Source of the DNA: an uncultured Bacteroidales bacterium
GTDB lineage: Bacteria; Bacteroidota; Bacteroidia; Bacteroidales; UBA11471
Assembly: GCA_947625885.1 (NCBI GenBank)
Contig: CANQQA010000010.1
Span: forward strand, 1-64,000
Direction: 5' to 3'
DNA: 64,000 nt
In this document: positions 50,947-58,130 of the stretch, piece by piece
Layout of the letters: each line of letters begins with the position of its first letter
How positions within the stretch are numbered: the stretch's first letter is position 1
Program-made: the position numbers and the translations under genes
The notes under the pieces: generated by a model
What the model was told of the DNA's origin: nothing
Database searches by the model: none
Seen by the model: only the letters and a program-made list of their open reading frames with translations

Positions 50947-51846
50947 TTATTCCGTTTCAGAGGGAATGATGCCGCGTTGTTTTAGCCATTTCCACATAAG
51001 CGATTGCCATAGATCGTAATAGGCAAAAGAGGGGCGGCAGCCCCACCCGTGTCCGCCGTTGGCGAAGATGTGTATTGATGCGGGCACGCCGGCTTCTTTC
51101 ATGGCAGCATACATCTGCACGCTGTTGGCGGGAGGCACCGCCTTGTCGTCGTCGCTCAGCAGAAAGAGGGCGGGCGGCGTGTCGGCGGTAACGTGCAGTT
51201 CGTTGGAGTATAGGTCTATCAGTGCGGCGTTGTCTTTTTCCGCACCCAGCAGGTTGTCGCGCGACCCTTTGTGCGTAAATTCTTTCATCGTTACGACCGG
51301 ATAAAACAGCAGCATGAAGTCGGGGCGGCTCTCCGGCGTATAGTGCGTTCCGAGTGTCGATGCCAGATGCCCGCCTGCCGAAAATCCGGCAATGCCCACT
51401 TTGTCGGGGGCGATGCCCCACTCGGCAGCGTGGGCACGGACGATGCGCACGGCTTCGGCAGCATCGGCAAGCGGTATGGCATGGTGCCCGTTCGGCAGCC
51501 GGTATTTGAGTATGATGCCCGCCACGCCTTTTTTCTGCAACATTTCGGCAAACTGTATACCTTCGTGCTGCATGGCTTGTCGGGCATAGCCTCCGCCCGG
51601 ACAGATGATGACTGCTGCGCCCGTATTCACTGTTTTTTCGGGTAAGTAAACGTATAACTCTGCGGTGCGGGCATTGATGTAATGTCCGCTCTCCGTCAGT
51701 TTTTCTTCGGCGCGTATGCCGTTGTCTTCGGCTGCGCCGTCAGACCATACGGCTACGGTGAACGGCTTTTGTGCGCTGGCTGCCGTGCCTATCGACAGGG
51801 CGGTCAATAAACTCAACATTTGTTTCCGGTTTATCATCTTTTTCAT
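50947..51846 (-). CDS. Secreted alpha/beta-hydrolase esterase (BD-FAE / acetylxylan esterase-like)
   Basis: 299 residues from ATG 51846 (MKKMINRKQMLSLLTALSIGTAASAQ, a signal peptide). Alpha/beta fold: oxyanion segment VIICPGGGYARQAMQHEG, nucleophile Ser in GIAGFSAGGHLAST, acid Asp in LSDDDKAVPP, His in FANGGHGWGC. The fold and motifs are those of BD-FAE/Axe-type carbohydrate esterases, removing acetyl or feruloyl groups; actual substrate unknown. Divergent from the GH13 gene, 112 bases apart. Confidence 0.87.
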   Translation of the reverse strand: MKKMINRKQMLSLLTALSIGTAASAQKPFTVAVWSDGAAEDNGIRAEEKLTESGHYINARTAELYVYLPEKTVNTGAAVIICPGGGYARQAMQHEGIQFAEMLQKKGVAGIILKYRLPNGHHAIPLADAAEAVRIVRAHAAEWGIAPDKVGIAGFSAGGHLASTLGTHYTPESRPDFMLLFYPVVTMKEFTHKGSRDNLLGAEKDNAALIDLYSNELHVTADTPPALFLLSDDDKAVPPANSVQMYAAMKEAGVPASIHIFANGGHGWGCRPSFAYYDLWQSLMWKWLKQRGIIPSETE

Positions 51847-51958
51847 TTTTAGAGTTCGGTGCGTATCGAAAAAATCGGTAATTTTGTGCGATTTTTTCAA
51901 CAAGGCGAATATACGCTTTTTTTGAAAAAATTCAAATATTTGTTCGAGAATACGTTGC

Positions 51959-53656
51959 ATGAAAAAAGAAAAAATCGTCATCTACCAGCTGCTGCCCCGC
52001 CTTTTCGGCAATACGACGGAAAATTGCGTCGCCGGCGGAAGCCTTGAAGAAAACGGTGTCGGCAAATTCAATGATATAAACGACAACGCCCTGACGGCGA
52101 TAAAACGGCTCGGCTGCACGCACGTATGGTATACCGGTATTTTGGAACACGCCACGCAGACCGACTATTCGGCATACGGCATCGCGCCCGACAACCGTTA
52201 CGTTGTCAAAGGAAAAGCCGGCTCGCCCTATGCCGTTAAAGATTATTACGACGTCGATCCCGATTTGGCGGTGAATGTCGCCGCCCGTATGGCGGAGTTC
52301 GAGTCGCTTGTGGCGCGCACCCATGAGAACGGTTTGCGGGTCGTCATCGACTTCGTACCCAACCATGTGGCGCGGCAGTACCGTTCCGATGCCAAGCCTG
52401 CCGGCGTACACGACCTCGGTGAAAACGACAACCGCCGCCACCATTTCGATACCGCCAACAACTTCTATTATTTCCCCGACGAAACATTCTCGCCTCATTT
52501 CTTTATAGGAGAGGGGCAGGAGCGTTACATCGAATCACCTGCCAAGGCGACAGGTAACGATTGTTTCTGTGCCGCTCCGTCGGTGAACGACTGGTACGAA
52601 ACCGTCAAACTCAACTATGGCGTCGATTATCTGGGCGGTCGCGCTACTCACTTCGATCCCGTGCCCGACACGTGGACAAAGATGCTCCATATTCTCCTTT
52701 TCTGGGCAGCCAAAGGCATCGACGCTTTCCGTTGCGACATGGCGGAGATGGTGCCGGTCGAATTTTGGCACTGGGCGATACCCCAAGTCAAAAAAACCTT
52801 CCCCGACCTGCTTTTCATCGCCGAAGTCTATAACCCGAACGAATACCGCAACTACCTGCAAAACGGCCGGTTCGACTACCTCTACGACAAAGTGGGCTTG
52901 TACGATCTGTTGCGCGAAGTGGTGGGCTGCCGCACCCCAGCCGCCGGAATAACCGGTTGCTGGCAGTCGCTCGACGGCATCGGCGAACGAATGGTCAATT
53001 TCCTTGAAAACCATGATGAACAGCGGGTGGCATCGTCGTTCAACGCCGGCGATCCGTTCAAAGCCTATCCCGCTTTGGTCGTCTCGGCGTTGATGAACAC
53101 CAATCCGTTCCTGCTCTATTTCGGGCAGGAGTTGGGCGAGCGCGGCGAAGATGCCGAAGGGTTCAGCGGGCACGACGGACGCACGACTATTTTCGACTAT
53201 TGGAGCGTACCCGCCGTACGGGCGTGGTACAACGGCGGGAAGTGCAATACCGCCCGTCTCTCCGCCGAACAGAAAAAATTGCGCGAAATGTATCGAAAGG
53301 TATTGACCCTCTGTAATCGGGAAGCTGCCGTGCGGGAGGGTGGATTTTTCGACTTGATGTATGTCAATGGCGCAAACAACGCATTCGACCCGCAGCGGCA
53401 ATATGCTTTTGCCCGCCGCTGCAAAAACGACCTGCTGCTCGTCGCCGTCAATTTCGGTGCATCGCCTGTGCAGGTGGGAATACGGCTTCCGCAGCATCTG
53501 TTCGATTTCTGGCATATACGCACGGGCGCGGTGTCGTGTAAAGAACTGCTCGGCGGTGCCGAACAACAAAAAAATCTTTCGCCCGATACCCTGTTCGATA
53601 CCCCGATAGCGGCGTATGGCGCCGTCGTATGGAAATGTCGGATTATTTCCGAATAA
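51959..53656 (+). CDS. GH13 alpha-amylase family protein, cytoplasmic
   Basis: 565 residues without signal peptide. GH13 regions: IDFVPNHVARQY (region I), GIDAFRCDMAEM with nucleophile Asp260 (region II), LFIAEVYNP with acid/base Glu289 (region III), and FLENHDEQR with Asp353 (region IV). N-terminal YQLLPRLFGNTTEN and the long insert with HFDTANNFYYFPDETFSPHF are as in intracellular Bacteroidales amylase-like proteins. Probably acts on maltodextrin or stored glucan; exact specificity is unclear. Confidence 0.9.
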   Translation: MKKEKIVIYQLLPRLFGNTTENCVAGGSLEENGVGKFNDINDNALTAIKRLGCTHVWYTGILEHATQTDYSAYGIAPDNRYVVKGKAGSPYAVKDYYDVDPDLAVNVAARMAEFESLVARTHENGLRVVIDFVPNHVARQYRSDAKPAGVHDLGENDNRRHHFDTANNFYYFPDETFSPHFFIGEGQERYIESPAKATGNDCFCAAPSVNDWYETVKLNYGVDYLGGRATHFDPVPDTWTKMLHILLFWAAKGIDAFRCDMAEMVPVEFWHWAIPQVKKTFPDLLFIAEVYNPNEYRNYLQNGRFDYLYDKVGLYDLLREVVGCRTPAAGITGCWQSLDGIGERMVNFLENHDEQRVASSFNAGDPFKAYPALVVSALMNTNPFLLYFGQELGERGEDAEGFSGHDGRTTIFDYWSVPAVRAWYNGGKCNTARLSAEQKKLREMYRKVLTLCNREAAVREGGFFDLMYVNGANNAFDPQRQYAFARRCKNDLLLVAVNFGASPVQVGIRLPQHLFDFWHIRTGAVSCKELLGGAEQQKNLSPDTLFDTPIAAYGAVVWKCRIISE

Positions 53657-53708
53657 ATTAGCGCGAAAAAAAGCGCCGCTATAAGAAACAAGATAAGGAT
53701 AGATTCAC

Positions 53709-53716
53709 TACCTTTG
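53709..53716 (+). promoter_or_regulatory. -7 element of prs
   Basis: TACCTTTG, consensus match. About 95 bases of leader follow, including a GC-rich partial hairpin around 53735-53773. Confidence 0.5.
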
Positions 53717-53811
53717 CAGGGAAGAAAGAAAAACAGAGCGTTTCGCCGTGCCTTTCGGGGCGGTTGGCGCAGTAAGAAGTTCTTTTATAGAAATATAAAC
53801 GTTTACACATT

Positions 53812-54750
53812 ATGATTCAGAGACCGCCGTTCAAAGTTTTTGCAGGAACGAACACCCGTTATCTCGCCGAAAAAATCTGCAACTCGTTGGGTTGCGAATT
53901 GGGAAAAATGAATATCCAGCATTTTGCCGATGGAGAATTTTCGGTATCGTTTGAGGAGTCGATACGGGGCTGTCAGGTATTTTTGATACAATCGACCTTT
54001 CCGAATGCCGATAACCTGATGGAATTATTGCTGATGATTGATGCCGCCAAGCGCGCGTCGGCAGAGTCGATAATTGCCGTAACTCCTTATTTCGGTTGGG
54101 CACGTCAAGACCGCAAAGACAAGCCGCGTGTCTCCATTGCTGCCAAGCTCATTGCCGACCTGCTCAGTGTTGCCGGCATCAACCGCCTCATTACGATGGA
54201 TTTGCACGCCGATCAGATACAGGGATTTTTCGATATTCCCGTCGATCACCTCTACGCATCGGCAGTCTTTTGTCCCTATATCAAGTCGTTGCAATTGAAG
54301 GATATGGTTATCGCATCGCCCGACGTCGGCGGTTCCAAGCGTGCCAACTCGTACGCCAAATATTTCGGTGTGCCTTTGGTGCTCTGCCACAAGTCGCGGG
54401 CAAAAGCCAATGAAGTCGAGAGCATGACCGTCATCGGCGATGTAGAGGGCAAAAACGTGATACTCGTCGATGATATGGTCGATACCGCGGGGACGATAAC
54501 GAAAGCAGCCGACCTGATGATGAGCAAGGGCGCCCTTTCGGTGCGCGCCATTGCCAGTCATGCCGTGATGTCCGACCCTGCCACTTCGCGCGTTACCGAC
54601 TCGAAGATGACGGAAATGATTTTCACCGACAGCATACCTTATTATAAAGAGTGCTCGAAAGTGCACATCATCAGTATCGCCGATATGTTTGCCGACACGA
54701 TACGCCGCGTATATGAAAACGAATCCATCAGTTCGCAATACGTGATTTGA
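53812..54750 (+). CDS. prs: Ribose-phosphate pyrophosphokinase (PRPP synthetase)
   Basis: Makes PRPP from ribose 5-phosphate and ATP. 312 residues, class I. FAGTNTRYLAEKICNSLGCELGK, ATP segment YFGWARQDRKDKPRVSIAAKLIADLL, DLHADQIQGFFDIPVDHLYA, and PRPP loop VILVDDMVDTAGTITKAADLM. Monocistronic; terminator at 54772. Confidence 0.96.
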   Translation: MIQRPPFKVFAGTNTRYLAEKICNSLGCELGKMNIQHFADGEFSVSFEESIRGCQVFLIQSTFPNADNLMELLLMIDAAKRASAESIIAVTPYFGWARQDRKDKPRVSIAAKLIADLLSVAGINRLITMDLHADQIQGFFDIPVDHLYASAVFCPYIKSLQLKDMVIASPDVGGSKRANSYAKYFGVPLVLCHKSRAKANEVESMTVIGDVEGKNVILVDDMVDTAGTITKAADLMMSKGALSVRAIASHAVMSDPATSRVTDSKMTEMIFTDSIPYYKECSKVHIISIADMFADTIRRVYENESISSQYVI

Positions 54751-54772
54751 CGTAACGGACAAACCTTTGCAG

Positions 54773-54811
54773 CAGCCTCGTTCCTGATTTTTGGAAAGAG
54801 GCTGTTTTTTT
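54773..54811 (+). terminator. Terminator of prs
   Basis: CAGCCTC (54773-54779) pairs with GAGGCTG (54798-54804), with TTCC/GGAA closing further in; seven T follow. Confidence 0.88.
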
Positions 54812-54825
54812 ATGGAAAGATTCAC

Positions 54826-54833
54826 TATCTTTG
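54826..54833 (+). promoter_or_regulatory. -7 element of the small secreted protein gene
   Basis: TATCTTTG, exact consensus, 20 bases before the ATG at 54854. Confidence 0.5.
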
Positions 54834-54853
54834 TGAAAAATCTTTCGGGTGCC

Positions 54854-55309
54854 ATGAAACATATTTTATTGTTCGGACTTCTCGTTTTCGGTACATCGCT
54901 CTTTGCCCAAAACACGACGGGGGCGCCGGTCGGACAAAGTGCGGAGCAGCAAAATGAAAATATCCCATTTTATCAGGCAATAGAGATGTTGGGATTTGAA
55001 AAAATCCTTTCCTCGAAAACCGAGTCGCTGATGATAAAAAACAACACTCCCGAACTGGTAACCCGCGTGCACCTGCGTCTTACCTACAAAACCCCGCAAA
55101 ACGAAATGCTCGACTACCGCGATGTGGTGCTCGACGGAGAGATACTTCCGGGAATGACAAAGAAATTCTCGTTCGACAGTTTCGATGCCAACCGGCAATA
55201 TTACTATTACACCACGCCGCCGACGGGAAAAGCCATCGAGTCGGCATATCCGTTCAAAGTAACCGCCACGCTGCTGCGCTATGACATCGCCGTTGTGCCG
55301 GCACGATAA
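54854..55309 (+). CDS. Small secreted conserved protein of unknown function
   Basis: 151 residues from ATG 54854, where a signal peptide begins (MKHILLFGLLVFGTSLFAQ). The mature part reads as a single small beta-sandwich domain (SLMIKNNTPELVTRVHLRLTYKTPQNEMLDYRDVVLDGEILPGMTKKFSFDSFDANRQYYYYTTPP), resembling periplasmic proteins with an FxxH-like or Fn3-like fold. I do not recognise a named family. Stands alone between prs and the Hsp20 gene. Confidence 0.75.
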   Translation: MKHILLFGLLVFGTSLFAQNTTGAPVGQSAEQQNENIPFYQAIEMLGFEKILSSKTESLMIKNNTPELVTRVHLRLTYKTPQNEMLDYRDVVLDGEILPGMTKKFSFDSFDANRQYYYYTTPPTGKAIESAYPFKVTATLLRYDIAVVPAR

Positions 55310-55373
55310 ACGTTTTAACAGCTTTTAGCCGGTAGCGCGGAAACAATCTTTTTCGTCTCAGTGTTTTATCTGT

Positions 55374-55394
55374 GCCGGACAATGGCAGTCCGGC
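55374..55394 (+). other. Short hairpin in the hsp20 leader
   Basis: GCCGGAC (55374-55380) pairs with GTCCGGC (55388-55394) around a 7-base loop, 44 bases before the Hsp20 start. Could shape leader or mRNA stability; no T-run follows. Confidence 0.4.
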
Positions 55395-55424
55395 GCTATT
55401 ACTCAATTGTTTCACTTATTTTTC

Positions 55425-55430
55425 AGGAGG
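55425..55430 (+). promoter_or_regulatory. Perfect Shine-Dalgarno for Hsp20
   Basis: AGGAGG, seven bases before the ATG at 55438. Such a strong site is unusual in this window, where most genes have A-rich leaders without Shine-Dalgarno. It decides the Hsp20 start over upstream in-frame codons. Confidence 0.8.
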
Positions 55431-55437
55431 AAAAGAC

Positions 55438-55854
55438 ATGACACCTGCAAAACAAACCCAAAGTTGGCTACCCGGAATTTTCAACGACTTTTTCGGTGAC
55501 GAATGGATTACCAAAAGCCGTTCCACCGTACCCGCCGTCAATATCATGGAAGACGAAAAACGTTATACCGTAGAGTTGGCGGTGCCGGGCTTGTGCAAAG
55601 ATGAAATCAGCATACGCATCGACGACGACAACCATCTGACGATTACGGTCGATAGCGTGAAGGAAGAAGAAAAGAAAGGCAAATACCTGCGTCGCGAATT
55701 TTCGCGCTCGCAATTCACGCAGACCCTCGTGCTGCCCGACAACATCGACGACACCCGTATCGAAGCGCGTCAGGAAAACGGTCTGCTGACTATCGAGATT
55801 CCCAAGAAGAAAACGTCGGAAAACACCGAGCCGAAGAAAATCGACATCAAATAG
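55438..55854 (+). CDS. Hsp20/alpha-crystallin small heat-shock protein
   Basis: ATP-independent holdase chaperone. 138 residues. The alpha-crystallin domain covers about residues 30-125 (VPAVNIMEDEKRYTVELAVPGLCKDEISIRI, GKYLRREFSRSQFTQTLVLPDNID, ARQENGLLTIEIPKKK), with the IPK-like C-terminal motif used for oligomer contacts. N-terminal segment TQSWLPGIFNDFFGDEW is the usual hydrophobic arm. Strong Shine-Dalgarno upstream. Confidence 0.94.
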   Translation: MTPAKQTQSWLPGIFNDFFGDEWITKSRSTVPAVNIMEDEKRYTVELAVPGLCKDEISIRIDDDNHLTITVDSVKEEEKKGKYLRREFSRSQFTQTLVLPDNIDDTRIEARQENGLLTIEIPKKKTSENTEPKKIDIK

Positions 55855-55871
55855 AGCCCTCTTGCAGAAAA

Positions 55872-55910
55872 AAATGAAATGCGCCGGAACGATTCCGGCG
55901 CATTTCATTT
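55872..55910 (-). terminator. Shared terminator of hsp20 and the GT2 gene
   Basis: 18-bp perfect inverted repeat (55872-55889 with 55893-55910) of AAATGAAATGCGCCGGAA with loop CGA. It serves convergent genes, and its right arm overlaps the stop codon of the minus-strand GT2 gene. Confidence 0.9.
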
Positions 55911-57099
55911 ATATCTTCATGCTTCGCCATGTTTTGTTGTCCTCGCGTCGTCGCCATGCCGAGAGGCGGTAACAGCCGTTCACAAGCGGGCGTACCAGCT
56001 CGAACAACAGCACCCGCAGCCCCATTTGCGGCGTATCGAACGCCTGCGAAAGTTTGCGGAAAACGATGCCTTGCAACACACCCCGCAATACCAACAGCAG
56101 CACGACCCACAGTACGGCAGTCGGATAATGTATGCCGCTTGCCATTAAGGCGGCGACGGCTCCGTAAAACAGATATACGGCAGCCTGTTCGCTTGCAAAA
56201 AACAGTTGCTTGCGGTGCCGCAGATAGGGCATCGTAAAGAAGTGGCGCATCTTTTGAATCCGCCAAAGCGCGGCGAAATCGTTGCTCTCCACTGTTACGA
56301 AACTGTCGGGTGCAATTTCTACGCGGGTATTTTCGCCTGTCGCCACTTCGTTGATGAACAAGTCGTCGTCGCCGTAACAGAGATTTAGAGTTCGGCTGAA
56401 ACCCTTGTGTCCGAAGAACAGCGACTTTCGGTAAGCCAGATTCGTGCCTTCGCCCATATAGGGGCAGCCGCGTACGGCGCAAGAAAGGTAGCGCAGCGAA
56501 AAGAGCAGTCGGTCGAAGGCTTTGTAGAGGCAGGAGAGACCGGCGGGAATGTCGGTGCGGGAGTAGCCCAATACGATGTCTGCCCCTTCGGCGAAATGCC
56601 GCATCATGTTCCGCAGCCAAAGCGGCGATGCCGGTCGGCACGCCGCGTCGAGCAGTACCAGACAATCGTTTTTCGCCGCTTTTATCCCCAATGTCAGAGC
56701 CAGTTTCCGCCGGCTCAGAGCGCAGGCATCGGCAGGAACTTTGGTCGAATAAAGGTGCGGATAACGGGTTGCAAGTCCTTGTAAGACCTCCGGCGTGTCG
56801 TCGGTCGAAGCGTCATCGACCACGATAACCTCGAAGTCGGGATATTCCTGTCCGAACAGCACGGGAATATTCCGGCGCAGCGATTCGGCATTGTCGTTGG
56901 CATAGACGATAATCGAAGCCGGCGGCAAAGACACCTTGTCATTTGTCGGCATCTCGTTCTGTTTGCGATAGCGAATCGTACGTAAATAATAGAATTTTCC
57001 GATATAGAATTGCCACAGCAGCAACACGATGGCGATACTTCCATAAATGACGGTTTGCAAGGGGAGGGAAGATGAAAAAGAGAGGAAAAACGTCTCCAT
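55909..57099 (-). CDS. GT2 family membrane glycosyltransferase
   Basis: 396 residues. One N-terminal membrane segment (TVIYGSIAIVLLLWQFYIG), then GT-A domain: ASIIVYANDNAESLRRNIPVLFGQEYPDFEVIVVDDASTDDTPE (UDP-binding Asp pair), LVLLDAACRPASPLWL (DxD-like position), and GEGTNLAYRKSLFF, CYGDDDLFINEV; C-terminal 2-3 membrane helices. A processive or integral-membrane GT2 transferring sugar to a lipid or polysaccharide acceptor. Divergent from the polysaccharide export cluster. Confidence 0.87.
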   Translation of the reverse strand: METFFLSFSSSLPLQTVIYGSIAIVLLLWQFYIGKFYYLRTIRYRKQNEMPTNDKVSLPPASIIVYANDNAESLRRNIPVLFGQEYPDFEVIVVDDASTDDTPEVLQGLATRYPHLYSTKVPADACALSRRKLALTLGIKAAKNDCLVLLDAACRPASPLWLRNMMRHFAEGADIVLGYSRTDIPAGLSCLYKAFDRLLFSLRYLSCAVRGCPYMGEGTNLAYRKSLFFGHKGFSRTLNLCYGDDDLFINEVATGENTRVEIAPDSFVTVESNDFAALWRIQKMRHFFTMPYLRHRKQLFFASEQAAVYLFYGAVAALMASGIHYPTAVLWVVLLLVLRGVLQGIVFRKLSQAFDTPQMGLRVLLFELVRPLVNGCYRLSAWRRREDNKTWRSMKI

Positions 57100-57121
57100 G
57101 ATTATGTCATTAACTTTTCCA

Positions 57122-57153
57122 CAAAAGTAAAAAATCCTGTTAAATTGTACAAT
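57122..57153 (-). promoter_or_regulatory. Promoter of the GT2 gene
   Basis: Minus-strand ATTG (57153-57150), 20 bases, TACTTTTG (57129-57122); start codon 22 bases later. Confidence 0.5.
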
Positions 57154-57270
57154 TTATCATTTGCGATTTTTTTGCATTTTTCATCATTTGAAAAAACGGC
57201 GAAATCGTATAATAATTGCCTGTTTTCTCCGTTAAAAAAAAAGATGTATATACTATATTGAAAAAAAGAC

Positions 57271-57278
57271 TATCTTTG
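57271..57278 (+). promoter_or_regulatory. -7 element of the polysaccharide cluster
   Basis: TATCTTTG, exact consensus, 23 bases before the first cluster ATG. No inverted repeat typical of invertible Bacteroides capsule promoters was seen. Confidence 0.55.
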
Positions 57279-57301
57279 CGACCAAATTAAATAAAAGCTC
57301 C

Positions 57302-58099
57302 ATGAAAAAAAGTTTACTTGTTCTATCCCTTTTTTCGATTTTTATATTGGATTCATGCAAGTCGTATAAGGATATTGCTTATATCCAGAATGTAACTCCG
57401 GACAGCATCATCAAAATAGCAGAGAATATACCTGCGCTCATAACCTGCAACGATGCGTTGCTCATTACGGTTGCATCGACCAATCAGGCAGCTGTTATAG
57501 CTTATAATCCTCCGATACTCATTACGCAACCCTCCGAAGAAACGGACATTCAAGCGACGACCCGAATGCAGACCTATAAGGTAAATGCCGAAGGATATAT
57601 AGATTTTCCGGGAATCGGGAAACTCAAAGTTGCCGGATTGACTACTTCGGAAGTCGAAGCGATGATAAGCAAGGAAATAGAACCGAATGTTTCCGATGCC
57701 ATTGTCAAAGTGCAAATAGAGGGAAATAAGGTTACCATTCTCGGCGAAGTGGTAAATCCGGGAGTATTTGGTATTTCAAAAGAGCGTCTTACCATACTCG
57801 AAGCGTTGAGTCTGGCAAAAGATTTGACTATCTACGGACGTCGCGACAACGTGCTGGTCGTTCGTGAAACGGAAAACGGAGAAGCTACCTTTTACCGGTT
57901 GGATCTTACCAAATCCGATATATTTACATCGCCGGCATTCTATCTGAAAAAAAATGATGTCGTGTATGTCGAGCCGAACAAATACAGGAAATCCAATTCT
58001 TCCTACAACAGCAGCAAGCAATTCAATATTTCTGTTATTTCCACCGTCATCAGCGGCGTATCTGTAATAGCGACTTTGATTTTGGCAATACTTAAATAA
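57302..58099 (+). CDS. Polysaccharide export lipoprotein (Wza/OPX family)
   Basis: 265 residues. Lipoprotein signal (FILDSC, Cys about 19). Polysaccharide-export domain (NDALLITVASTN...TYKVNAEGYIDFPGIGKLKVAGLTTSEVEAMISKEIE) followed by a SLBB-like segment (KVTILGEVVNPGVFGISKERLTILEALSLAKDLTIYGRRDNVLVVR). C-terminal membrane helix (VISTVISGVSVIATLILAILK). It forms the outer-membrane channel for capsule or exopolysaccharide with the co-polymerase encoded next. Confidence 0.92.
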   Translation: MKKSLLVLSLFSIFILDSCKSYKDIAYIQNVTPDSIIKIAENIPALITCNDALLITVASTNQAAVIAYNPPILITQPSEETDIQATTRMQTYKVNAEGYIDFPGIGKLKVAGLTTSEVEAMISKEIEPNVSDAIVKVQIEGNKVTILGEVVNPGVFGISKERLTILEALSLAKDLTIYGRRDNVLVVRETENGEATFYRLDLTKSDIFTSPAFYLKKNDVVYVEPNKYRKSNSSYNSSKQFNISVISTVISGVSVIATLILAILK

Positions 58100-58130
58100 A
58101 AGACATTAAAAAACTAAATATCTTCCAGAT

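Noticed and set aside
53657-53811. tRNA or small RNA in the prs leader
   Set aside because: The GC-rich partial hairpin lacks tRNA arms and conserved loop sequences; left as structured leader only.
57100-57301. Invertible capsule promoter
   Set aside because: Looked for inverted repeats flanking the polysaccharide promoter as in Bacteroides fragilis capsule loci; none was found, and no recombinase gene is present.
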